A DNA stretch of 54,908 nt from a virus. The DNA lies in the IMG/VR virus record IMGVR_UViG_3300021197_001056, positions 1 to 54,908 of that record; one strand, written 5' to 3'. The translations under genes were made by a program, and so were the position numbers. Under the pieces are notes generated by a model that was given only the letters and a program-made list of their open reading frames with translations, did not search any database and was not told the DNA's origin. Shown one piece after another: positions 45,593-53,368 of the stretch. Numbering within the stretch: the stretch's first letter is position 1; every line of letters starts with the position of its first letter.

Positions 45593-47554
45593 ATGAAGTG
45601 GATAGGTCAACATATATGGGATTTTATATCTAGGTTTCGTCAAGAAGTTTATTTAGAGGAAGTCAATAACCCAGGCACTGACACTGATAAGTTTTTAGTA
45701 GTTAGCTCTAGTGATGGTAAGGTGGGTTATAGAACTGGTTCAAACGTTTTATCAGATATTGGTGCAGCATCTTCAGCTTCTGATATAACTGGTGTAACAG
45801 CTGGTGATGGTCTTACAGGTGGGGGTGCTAGCGGAGGTGTTACTTTAGCGGTGGGAGCTGGTACGGGTATTGACGTAGCTGCAGACACTATATCAGTAGA
45901 TGTCTCTGACTTTATGACTAACGGTGTTGACAATAGAATAGTTACAGCCACTGGAGCTGATGGTATGAATGCTGAAGCTAAATTTACTTTTGATGGTACA
46001 GATTTACTTTTAGATTCAACCGGTAGTTTGGGTACTTATGGTAGCAATGTTTTACATTTAAAAAATAGTAACGCTAGCATTGGTGGTCCAGGTATAAGAT
46101 TTCAAAAGATTGGTAAAACTGGAGCTGATGCAGATCTTATAGGACAAATAAACTTCCAAGCTTTAAATGACGCAGATGAGTTAACAACATTCGCTCAAGT
46201 GCAAGCTAAGATTGGTGACGCAAGCGATGGAGCAGAGACTGGTCAATTAATATTAGGTGCTAATACTACGTTGGTTGGTAACGTAACGGGTAATGCTTCA
46301 GGCTCTTCTGGGTCATGTACTGGTAATGCTGCAACATCTACTACCGCTACTAATGTTGTTGTTACTGATGATGAAAATACTAACGTTGATCATGCAATAA
46401 CATTTGTCAACGACTTGGATGGTAGTACCAGCGTAGGTCTAGAATCAGACGGTGATTTCCATTACAACCCTTCTACTGGTGGAGTAACAGCCACTTTATT
46501 CTCAGGCGCTTTAACCGGTAATGCAGATACAGCTACAAATTTAACAACAGGGGATAAAACTTTAGCTGGTATTATTACTGCAAAAGCTTACGTTGTTGAG
46601 GGTAATAGAAATATAACACCAAGTGGTAATGGAGTAGGGCTTCATCTTGATACTAATGATTACACAGATACTAGTACTTCTGCTTCAGGTACAGCTAGCC
46701 TGTTTAATTATGCAACAATTGAAAATCCTAGACTACTGGCTACAAACTCATCTGTAACAACTACAACCGCTTCTACAGTTTTTATAAAAGGAGCACCATT
46801 AGCAAGTACAAATCAAACTATTAGTAAGGCTTACGCTCTTTATGTTAATGATGGAGATGCTTATTTTGGAGCAAATATAATTGCTGGAAACAATCGTATT
46901 AAAGATGATGATGGTGTAACCTGCATAACGTTTGACTCTAGTGGTAACACTACTATAGCTAACACACTTAATGCTACATTAACAGGTAATGTAACTGGTA
47001 ATGCTTCTGGTTCATCAGGTTCTTGTACGGGTCAAGCAGCTACTGTAGCTACAATAGCAGGGCTAGCACCTAACACAGCTACAACGGCTGCTGCACAACC
47101 CAATATAACATCTCTTCATTCAAGTATTGCAATAACAAAGCAGGTTAAGGTAACTTTAAGTACAGCAGATTGCAATGCTTTACATACCACGCCAATAGAA
47201 TTAGTAGCAGCTCAAGGAGCTGATACAGTTATAGTTCCTACAGGTGGTATGATAAGAGTTGATAGAGCGTTAACACAAGGTCAATCTTCGGCAGATGTAA
47301 ACTTTCATTATGCAGATAAAGAACCTGGTACTACTGGACAGTCTTCTGTTGCTCATTATAGAAGATTTATGTATAATGAATCTGGAGATAGAGTGTTTCA
47401 TATAAGCCCAGCGTTTTTTTATCAAGAAGTATCTCAGAATTTAACTGATGACGTAAACAAAGCATTAGAGGTTTCTGTTGACTCAGCATTTACAAATAAT
47501 TGTTTTACTAGCATAGATATTTATTTAACATATAACGTATTTGATATTTCATAA
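45593..47554 (+). CDS. Tail-fibre protein
   Basis: The 653-residue protein begins MKWIGQHIWDFISRFRQEVYLE, an opening I associate with tail-fibre or structural proteins of marine phages. It is then a fibrous, Gly/Thr/Ala-rich, beta-helical sequence: TAGDGLTGGGASGGVTLAVG near 75-95, and two copies of LVGNVTGNASGSSGSC or LTGNVTGNASGSSGSC (about 226-241 and 463-478). The last 130 residues (from about 515) are less repetitive, with more charge and aromatics, and could be the receptor-binding tip. Fibre trimers attach the particle to the host surface. There is no signal peptide, consistent with assembly in the cytoplasm. Confidence 0.75.
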   Translation: MKWIGQHIWDFISRFRQEVYLEEVNNPGTDTDKFLVVSSSDGKVGYRTGSNVLSDIGAASSASDITGVTAGDGLTGGGASGGVTLAVGAGTGIDVAADTISVDVSDFMTNGVDNRIVTATGADGMNAEAKFTFDGTDLLLDSTGSLGTYGSNVLHLKNSNASIGGPGIRFQKIGKTGADADLIGQINFQALNDADELTTFAQVQAKIGDASDGAETGQLILGANTTLVGNVTGNASGSSGSCTGNAATSTTATNVVVTDDENTNVDHAITFVNDLDGSTSVGLESDGDFHYNPSTGGVTATLFSGALTGNADTATNLTTGDKTLAGIITAKAYVVEGNRNITPSGNGVGLHLDTNDYTDTSTSASGTASLFNYATIENPRLLATNSSVTTTTASTVFIKGAPLASTNQTISKAYALYVNDGDAYFGANIIAGNNRIKDDDGVTCITFDSSGNTTIANTLNATLTGNVTGNASGSSGSCTGQAATVATIAGLAPNTATTAAAQPNITSLHSSIAITKQVKVTLSTADCNALHTTPIELVAAQGADTVIVPTGGMIRVDRALTQGQSSADVNFHYADKEPGTTGQSSVAHYRRFMYNESGDRVFHISPAFFYQEVSQNLTDDVNKALEVSVDSAFTNNCFTSIDIYLTYNVFDIS

Positions 47555-47556
47555 TT

Positions 47557-47883
47557 ATGGCATTAGCAAATAAAAAACACGAAAGATTTTTTTCAACTAA
47601 AGGTTCTGACGCAGATAAAGTATCTACTTCTAAACTAGCCGAAGTAAAAGACTTATGGGATAAAGATGTGGCTAATGGAGGTAATTTAAACGTATTAAAT
47701 GATCCAAACTTAGGACCTTTACTATATCAAATGCAACAAATGCAAGATGAGTTAGATGAGCTTAGGAGATACATAACAAGTAGCGAAATAGCTCCAGCAA
47801 TAGATGCTTCAGCTTTACCAACATCGGCCCCTAGAACTAGTGGGTTATTATATAATAGTAAAGGAACAGTAAAAGTATCTTAG
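47557..47883 (+). CDS. Small coiled-coil protein beside the fibre gene
   Basis: The 108-residue hydrophilic protein has a helical centre with a coiled coil (about 53-78: LLYQMQQMQDELDELRRYI) and a Ser/Pro/Ala-rich tail. It lies two bases after the fibre gene and may be a fibre-base or assembly partner. No family recognised. Confidence 0.55.
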   Translation: MALANKKHERFFSTKGSDADKVSTSKLAEVKDLWDKDVANGGNLNVLNDPNLGPLLYQMQQMQDELDELRRYITSSEIAPAIDASALPTSAPRTSGLLYNSKGTVKVS

Positions 47884-47884
47884 C

Positions 47885-48247
47885 ATGAGTAAATTTACAA
47901 ATATTTCAACCGCTACCACAACAACAATACTACAAGCTAGCGATCATGCTTTAAGTAGTGCTAACAGTTTAGTGGGTTCAAAGTTCTTTAGTGTAAATAA
48001 AATATCAATAACTAACTATAGCCAGAGAGATGCTAAGGTAGTTTTATATCAACATGGTCAAACTGTTAATAGCGTTACATATGATGATTATTACATTATA
48101 GGTGATGCAAACTTGGACATTGGTATAAAAATACCGGGTGGAGTTACTTTAGTTTTAGACGACCCTTTTACTATAAATTTAATTACTCATATATTAAAAA
48201 TAACAAATTCAGGAACCGATCCTGCTTTAACAATAAGAATAGATTAA
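47885..48247 (+). CDS. Small beta-rich virion protein candidate
   Basis: The 120-residue Ser/Thr/Ile-rich protein alternates strands (ISITNYSQRDAKVVLYQHG, IPGGVTLVLDDPF) in the manner of a single jelly roll, a frequent form for phage decoration or fibre-cap proteins. The protein at 49388-49759 has a similar build (Leu-x-Pro-Gly or Gly-Val strands near the end), so they may be distant relatives. The stop overlaps the next start (TAATG). Confidence 0.55.
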   Translation: MSKFTNISTATTTTILQASDHALSSANSLVGSKFFSVNKISITNYSQRDAKVVLYQHGQTVNSVTYDDYYIIGDANLDIGIKIPGGVTLVLDDPFTINLITHILKITNSGTDPALTIRID

Positions 48248-48705
48248 TGAGACTAAGCAAAAATTTTACGTTATCAGAAATAACAAAAAGTAACACAGCT
48301 AAAAGACTAGGTATAAATAATGCGCCGGATAAAGAACACCTTAAAAATATGCAAATTCTTATTAGAGATCTTATACAGCCTATGCGTGACGATCTTGGTC
48401 CTATCAGGATTACTAGTGGTTACCGTAACCCAACACTCAATCGCACCATTGGTGGATCTACTAAAAGCCAACACTGTAAAGGTCAGGCAGTGGATATACA
48501 ATTCTGGGAGAAGGGTGAAATGTGTAATAAAAAAATCTATGACTGGGTTCTCAAACAAGGGATAGAGTTTGATCAAATGATCAACGAATTTGATTTTGCT
48601 TGGATACATATATCACTTAGACCAGATGATAAAAACCGTAAGGTAGTTTTAGAGGCATACAAAGATAATGACGGAGATACAGCTTACAAGGTAGCTGACG
48701 TTTAA
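48247..48705 (+). CDS. M15-family peptidase, probable endolysin
   Basis: The 152-residue protein has the M15 (D-Ala-D-Ala carboxypeptidase / L-Ala-D-Glu endopeptidase) zinc site: SGYRNPTLN (57-65), SQH with His76, AVDIQ with Asp83, and WIHISL with His121. These are the His/Asp/His ligands in the family order, and a Glu near 114 can serve as the base. It would cut peptide bridges of peptidoglycan. No signal peptide is present, so a holin must let it reach the wall; candidates lie at 1296-1688 and 39912-40124. Length matches phage M15 endolysins. It could also be virion-borne. Confidence 0.85.
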   Translation: MRLSKNFTLSEITKSNTAKRLGINNAPDKEHLKNMQILIRDLIQPMRDDLGPIRITSGYRNPTLNRTIGGSTKSQHCKGQAVDIQFWEKGEMCNKKIYDWVLKQGIEFDQMINEFDFAWIHISLRPDDKNRKVVLEAYKDNDGDTAYKVADV

Positions 48706-48720
48706 TTTTATACTATTATA

Positions 48721-49377
48721 TTGGAGAATAAAAATAAAAAACCACCGAAAGGTAATATCAAGTTTAATATAACTTTATCTGAAGAACAAAAGAGAGCTAA
48801 GGAAAACATAATTAATCATGCTTATAGTTTCGTTGTTGGTAAAGCTGGTAGTGGTAAAACACTATTAGCAGTTCAGATAGGTTTAGATATGTACTTTAAA
48901 AGACAGTACAACAAAATTGTTATTACTAGACCAACTGTTTCAACAGAAGATAATGGATTCTTACCTGGTACAGAAAAAGAAAAGCTAGAGCCTTGGCTTG
49001 TGCCTATTATGTCAAACATGAGAAAGGTTTATAATAAACCTGAAAAAATAAAAACCATGGTAGACAGCGAAGATATAGAGTTAGTATCACTAACTCACTT
49101 TAGAGGTAGAACATTTGACAGCTCCGTGGTTATAGTAGATGAATTTCAGAATCTTACTAAAGCACAATTACGCATGGCATTAGGTAGATTAGGTAAAAAC
49201 TCTGTAATGATATTCTGTGGGGATAACCAACAAGTGGACCTCAAAGATTCATTTAATTCTGCTATAGACGATATAGCTAAAATGGAACAAAGTAAGCATG
49301 TATGTAAGATTGTTTTAGAAGACAATCATAGACATAAAGCGATAGATGAAGTATTAAAATTATTAACTGGCTACTAA
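48721..49377 (+). CDS. phoH: PhoH-like ATPase
   Basis: The 218-residue protein shows Walker A GKAGSGKT (40-47), TRPTV (69-73) and Walker B VVIVDE (136-141) followed by FQN, all typical of the PhoH / RNA-helicase-like ATPase family. PhoH genes are widespread in marine phages; the cellular role is not settled, with RNA metabolism or phosphate stress proposed. The only plausible start is TTG at 48721: there is an in-frame TAA six codons upstream, and the first in-frame ATG comes after the Walker A motif. It follows the endolysin by 15 bases of A/T leader. Confidence 0.88.
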   Translation: MENKNKKPPKGNIKFNITLSEEQKRAKENIINHAYSFVVGKAGSGKTLLAVQIGLDMYFKRQYNKIVITRPTVSTEDNGFLPGTEKEKLEPWLVPIMSNMRKVYNKPEKIKTMVDSEDIELVSLTHFRGRTFDSSVVIVDEFQNLTKAQLRMALGRLGKNSVMIFCGDNQQVDLKDSFNSAIDDIAKMEQSKHVCKIVLEDNHRHKAIDEVLKLLTGY

Positions 49378-49387
49378 ATAAATAAAC

Positions 49388-49759
49388 ATGGCAAATTTAA
49401 CACCTAGACTTACATTAACAGGTACAGCAGCAAGCTTCGGTTCTGCAGTAAACTTATCGGTAGACGATCTACTGGTCGTAGGAGCACCGTTTTCAGGTGT
49501 TTCTAGAATTTCAATAGCAACTAGCATACAAGATATATCTAGTGACTTAACAACATCTCAAGCGGCACACACTTTTGTGTACTTAAAGAACACGGATGGC
49601 ACTAACATTATAACAATATCAACTGGTGGTTCTGTTGGGTTTGCTACGTTGAATCCAGGAGAGTTTATGTTCTTACCATTAAAAGGTACAGTAGGTTTAA
49701 AAGCTACAGCTAACACGGCTCCTTGCATTTTAGAATACGCATACTTTACTAGATCATAA
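49388..49759 (+). CDS. Small beta-rich virion protein candidate
   Basis: The 123-residue protein begins MANLTPRLTLTGTAASFGSAVN and is rich in Thr, Ser, Leu and Gly with alternating strands (TFVYLKNTDGTNIITISTGG, then LNPGEFMFLPLKG). This is the build of small fibre or decoration proteins of marine phages. It is the last plus-strand gene before the convergent terminator. No enzyme motif is visible. Confidence 0.55.
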   Translation: MANLTPRLTLTGTAASFGSAVNLSVDDLLVVGAPFSGVSRISIATSIQDISSDLTTSQAAHTFVYLKNTDGTNIITISTGGSVGFATLNPGEFMFLPLKGTVGLKATANTAPCILEYAYFTRS

Positions 49760-49760
49760 T

Positions 49761-49805
49761 AAAAAAAAAGGGGATAACTATTTAGCTATCCCCTTTATTT
49801 TTTTA
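49761..49805. terminator. Bidirectional terminator between converging gene blocks
   Basis: A hairpin at 49770-49793 pairs GGGGATA with TATCCCC (plus two more pairs across a mismatch, loop ATTT). It has nine A residues on its left and a T-rich run on its right, so it works on both strands. It sits exactly between the plus-strand virion block and the minus-strand reductase gene. Confidence 0.9.
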
Positions 49806-49815
49806 TACGTATTGG

Positions 49816-51681
49816 TTATGCTATTTCACAAGCATTACCAACACAAGCTAACTGATCTTTCAGATCGGTGTTATCATCAAGCTCTACAACTTTAGATAAA
49901 TCTATTTGGTGTAGGGCTTTTACCATTTCCTCATATTTCTCTTTCGTTATATCTTCAAAAGGTGCTTGAGTGTAAGTACCGCCATCATAAGGCAAAACAG
50001 ATAAACCGTTGTAGTTGTTTCTATTTGCCCACATCCATTCGCCAGCCTTTCCCCAGTCAGTATCTTTCAACGACACGGTTGCAGAAACATTATGAGTATT
50101 ACTACCGTGCCTGTGACCTTCTCTCACCCATTCAGTTGCTACTTTCTTTACACGCTCAAGTAAGTCCATAGCAGACTCAGTTCTAATAATAGAGCCTTCA
50201 GGTGCTTTTTGAGGTATACTAATAATAGCTGTATCATGAGGTCTAAAGTAATCATCCTCTAATATCTCAGGATGGCTATTATTTAGATACGAATATATAG
50301 CCTCGTTTTTCCCTACGCGCAGTCTACGGACATAATAATCATTATGCCATGCATGAATACCCGATGACGTTCCGAGGACCAGAGATGTCGTCCCTGCAGG
50401 TTTTACAGTTGTGCATCGCGCTGATTTATTTATACCTATTATCTTGGCTACCCTTGCGTTTTCTGCTTTGACTATATTTGCACCTTCCTTCATATCCATT
50501 TGGAGCACAGCGGCACTCCCTATCCCTGTCATTGACACACCTATAAGAGCGTCTCTTTCTGTTGTCTCTTTCCATACTTCTCTTAAATAATGAAAGTCAG
50601 TGTAACCGGCTTGTAACGTACCAATAAAGGCAGCGGCACACACTCGTGAATTAAAATCTTCTTGTGACTCAACGTCCGACACGTTAACTTCACATAGATT
50701 ACAAAACTGAAAAGGTCGTAGTGCTATTTCGCAGCAAGGGTTAGTACCCCAAGATTTATCGTTGTTAAGGTATATACCAGGTTCACCACAGCCTGATAGC
50801 TCTACACGTTTCCATAGATCAAAGAAAAACTCTTCAGTTATTTTATGTCTCATTAATACAGCAGAGTTATTAGCTCTACCTCGTTGAGGGTTTGTTTCCC
50901 ACCAGTCGCCAGACTTACAAGCTATCATCTCTTCATCATCAGCAGAGAATAAAGATATAAGAGCTGCTCTACGTATACCGCCAGCTAGTACAGCATCGGC
51001 AATGTGACACACAACGTCATGAGCCTGTATTGAGGTTAGCTTAGTACCTTCGTCACAAGCATCAAGTATACCTTGAACCTTGGTTAAGCACTCTTTTAAT
51101 GGTTGTGGACCAGGCGCTTTACCACCAGATGTCACAAGTCTTGCACCTTTAGGTCGTATGTCAGAGTAATCAAACTCTATTTTAGATGATCGCTTATCAC
51201 CCATATAAGACTTAGCTAGTACTTTTACTGCATCGGCCCAACCTTCAATTGAATCACCAATAACAAAACGTCTAGTACGTTTTACGTGCGGTTTTATAAT
51301 GTCAGGTAGTTGTTTGATATTGTGTTTCTGTACTGAATAACCTACACCACAACCTGATAATAATAAGAACATTGTTTCAGAGAAACTATCGATATGATCG
51401 ATCGGTAAGAACGAACAGTTATATAGTCTATTTGGTGATATTTCAATTGGCTTACCACCGAATTGTAGACTACGCATTGAAGGTAAAACCTTTTTAGCAT
51501 AAACAAATTCGTAGTTTGTTTTTATTTCATCTTCTAGTTTAGGGTACTTCTTGATGTGCATATTCATGTTACGCGTTACAAGCTCTTCCCAAGTTTCCCT
51601 TCTGTTTAGCTCTGGGATATACTTAGCATATTTCATGTGTACTGTAATGTCGGATAGTATATCCTTACTCGTGTGTGTCAT
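49816..51681 (-). CDS. nrdJ: Monomeric class II (adenosylcobalamin-dependent) ribonucleotide reductase
   Basis: The 621-residue enzyme makes deoxyribonucleotides with vitamin B12 as radical source. Landmarks correspond to the Lactobacillus leichmannii enzyme. NPCCE at 314-318 supplies the Asn, radical Cys316 and Glu318 of the active site. Cys327, eleven residues on, pairs with Cys89 (in NCSF) for reduction. KPAGTTSLVLGTSSGIH follows near 427-443. The C-terminal CVGNAC is the usual dithiol that recharges the site. It is shorter than the bacterial enzyme (739 residues). It overlaps the 52-residue gene at its start and heads toward the shared terminator. No thioredoxin suited to recharge it is seen in the window, so a host one is probably used. 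Confidence 0.9.
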   Translation of the reverse strand: MTHTSKDILSDITVHMKYAKYIPELNRRETWEELVTRNMNMHIKKYPKLEDEIKTNYEFVYAKKVLPSMRSLQFGGKPIEISPNRLYNCSFLPIDHIDSFSETMFLLLSGCGVGYSVQKHNIKQLPDIIKPHVKRTRRFVIGDSIEGWADAVKVLAKSYMGDKRSSKIEFDYSDIRPKGARLVTSGGKAPGPQPLKECLTKVQGILDACDEGTKLTSIQAHDVVCHIADAVLAGGIRRAALISLFSADDEEMIACKSGDWWETNPQRGRANNSAVLMRHKITEEFFFDLWKRVELSGCGEPGIYLNNDKSWGTNPCCEIALRPFQFCNLCEVNVSDVESQEDFNSRVCAAAFIGTLQAGYTDFHYLREVWKETTERDALIGVSMTGIGSAAVLQMDMKEGANIVKAENARVAKIIGINKSARCTTVKPAGTTSLVLGTSSGIHAWHNDYYVRRLRVGKNEAIYSYLNNSHPEILEDDYFRPHDTAIISIPQKAPEGSIIRTESAMDLLERVKKVATEWVREGHRHGSNTHNVSATVSLKDTDWGKAGEWMWANRNNYNGLSVLPYDGGTYTQAPFEDITKEKYEEMVKALHQIDLSKVVELDDNTDLKDQLACVGNACEIA

Positions 51682-51823
51682 CGATTTCTCTTTCTATTGT
51701 TAAACATATATCTATAAACGGTAAATATAAAACGTGATTTTCTATAGTTTTCTCTATATAGGATCTAAACCCAAGTAGTACACCTGGATATAATCCTAAA
51801 CTTATTTCCCAACCTGTTATCAT
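51665..51823 (-). CDS. 52-residue conserved phage protein
   Basis: A short complete gene (ATG at 51823-51821, TAA at 51667-51665). It begins MITGWEISLGLYPGVLLGF, continues RSYIEKTIENHVLYLPFIDICLTIE and ends IDDTHE. I associate this opening (W-E-[IL]-S-x-G-x-YPGVL-x-GFR and FIDICLTI) with a small family frequent in marine phages, next to nucleotide-metabolism genes. It fills the gap between endonuclease and reductase, overlapping the first by four bases and the second by 17. Function unknown. Confidence 0.75.
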   Translation of the reverse strand: MITGWEISLGLYPGVLLGFRSYIEKTIENHVLYLPFIDICLTIEREIDDTHE

Positions 51824-52281
51824 TTATTTCTTTTTTCTAAAATTATTTGAATTACTTTATCACACTCTTTTTGATTTTGAGGCTTATATAAGGTTACATT
51901 AGGAAATTGATTCATAACTAATCTCTTGAATAATTTCCACCGCATAGGAAAACTTTCGTTTGCTCTACCCTTTGTTTCTATTATAAAATCTGTACCAATA
52001 AAATCAGGAGTGTATTTAATAGGTAGTATACGCTTACAACCTCTGTTGACTAATTCACCCTTTCCGTTAGATTGTCTTTCGTACACTTCGTTTTCAAAAT
52101 AAAAACCATCTAGTAAAACAAAAGTCTCTCCTTCGTACTTAACTTTAACATTAGCCTCTTTAAGAGCTTTATACATATACTTCTCAAGCCCGGAGGCGAA
52201 GGTGATCCCATCATAGGTCACCTTCTTTGATCTCACCGGACCTCTGTGTTTAGTTTTCCGACGTGTTGTCATAAGTATCAT
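51820..52281 (-). CDS. PD-(D/E)xK endonuclease (T7 endonuclease I / DUF1064-like)
   Basis: The 153-residue protein has the motifs of Holliday-junction-type phage nucleases: SGLEKYMYKAL with Glu33, YTPDF with Asp93, and IETKG with Glu102 and Lys104, which together form the PD-(D/E)xK metal site. Basic N-terminal residues (TTRRKTKHRGPVRSKK) would contact DNA. Such enzymes resolve branched DNA before packaging or break down host DNA. An in-frame ATG three codons downstream (52272) may be the true start; both overlap the upstream MazG-like gene. Gene order places it in the replication operon. Confidence 0.75.
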   Translation of the reverse strand: MILMTTRRKTKHRGPVRSKKVTYDGITFASGLEKYMYKALKEANVKVKYEGETFVLLDGFYFENEVYERQSNGKGELVNRGCKRILPIKYTPDFIGTDFIIETKGRANESFPMRWKLFKRLVMNQFPNVTLYKPQNQKECDKVIQIILEKRNK

Positions 52282-52567
52282 CGTATTTAATGTTATCTAC
52301 ACGTTGCATCTGATCTTGCATTTGTTCACGTGCAGCTTGAATATACAAGATTGCATCCATTAATTCCTCTTGTACATCGTTTAGATAACCTAACAAGTCT
52401 TTATGACCGCCAGTACGTTCGTCGTGTAGTGTACGACCATACTTTTCATAACCTACGTCTGATCTACGTAAAAACTTGTCACAAACATTTTCTACTACAG
52501 GGTCTCTAAACTTCATTGTTCTAGTTGTTTTACCACTCATTGAATCCATAATTTCTCTACTGCTCAT
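52250..52567 (-). CDS. MazG-like nucleotide pyrophosphohydrolase candidate
   Basis: The 105-residue helical protein has a central region DVGYEKYGRTLHDERTGG followed by YLNDVQEELMDAILYIQAARE, which fits the EE-x-x-D helix of small MazG-like NTP pyrophosphatases. The family hydrolyses nucleoside triphosphates to monophosphates. It starts directly after the larger MazG-fusion gene, so the phage may carry two members with different substrates. The acidic tail (DDTYDNTSEN) is non-conserved. The MazG link rests on one helix, so confidence is moderate. Confidence 0.55.
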   Translation of the reverse strand: MSSREIMDSMSGKTTRTMKFRDPVVENVCDKFLRRSDVGYEKYGRTLHDERTGGHKDLLGYLNDVQEELMDAILYIQAAREQMQDQMQRVDNIKYDDTYDNTSEN

Positions 52568-53368
52568 TTATAATGTGTTTTTTACAAAAGTTCCATTCAT
52601 CATTTTACCTGTACGTTTTGATATAGTTTCATAAGCGTTTTCTATACAGTCTTCTATATCTAACTTTTCTAGTTTAGCTAGATTAGTTAATACAACAACC
52701 ATATCGCCAATTGCATCTATAATCTCTGGTTTATCATTCTTAAGTAATGCCTCAGCTAATTCACCAGCTTCTTCCATTAATTTAACGTATTGAGTTTTAG
52801 AATCACCGTGATCATATATACCACGTTCGTATGCCCAACGTCTAATCTTCGTAAACATAGCACTATTTGATAATTGCTTGTCTATATTTTCCTCAGTTAT
52901 ACCGCTAAAGCGTGTACTAGCTGATTTAAAGTTAGACATTGCTTTGTTGTATACATAACAACGATCTTCATTAAACTGAGATGTAACAGCATGCTTCATT
53001 ATCCAGTTTACTAAATCATTATCCAACTCGTGGCGAGTAAAGCCAGTTTGTATAATCATACCTATGTTATCCATAAGTCGACCTTTTAACTTATTTAAAG
53101 GTACTGGAAATGTTGTAGTCTGCTCTGTTATATTTATTCTCATATGATCTTTATTAGGGTTTAATTGTTTATAAAGGGTTTCGTCTACACGATAACCGTG
53201 ACTTCTCTGTAATTCAATCTCACGATGCGATATATAATCTATATCGTCAGATTCTTCTAGTATTTCATATTCACTAGGACCATAACCCTGCTGAGTTTCT
53301 ACCCTATGCTTAGGATCGAGGGTTACACCGATCTTTTTACCGGGTATGTGGTATAATTTATACTTCAT
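52568..53368 (-). CDS. GIY-YIG-like domain fused to a MazG pyrophosphohydrolase
   Basis: The 266-residue protein has two halves. Residues 1-70 resemble a degenerate GIY-YIG endonuclease: KLYHIPGKKIG (4-14) replaces GIY and YIG, HRV gives Arg22, and SHREIELQRSHGY gives Glu50. Residues 190-262 are MazG: EEAGELAEAL (Glu199, Glu200, Glu203) then EIIDAIGDMVVVLTNLA with Asp218 and Asp222, and a C-terminal helix to KMMNG. MazG enzymes clear unwanted NTPs or (p)ppGpp. The start overlaps the ThyA stop (ATGA). The MazG half is clear; the nuclease half may bind DNA only. Confidence 0.7.
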   Translation of the reverse strand: MKYKLYHIPGKKIGVTLDPKHRVETQQGYGPSEYEILEESDDIDYISHREIELQRSHGYRVDETLYKQLNPNKDHMRINITEQTTTFPVPLNKLKGRLMDNIGMIIQTGFTRHELDNDLVNWIMKHAVTSQFNEDRCYVYNKAMSNFKSASTRFSGITEENIDKQLSNSAMFTKIRRWAYERGIYDHGDSKTQYVKLMEEAGELAEALLKNDKPEIIDAIGDMVVVLTNLAKLEKLDIEDCIENAYETISKRTGKMMNGTFVKNTL

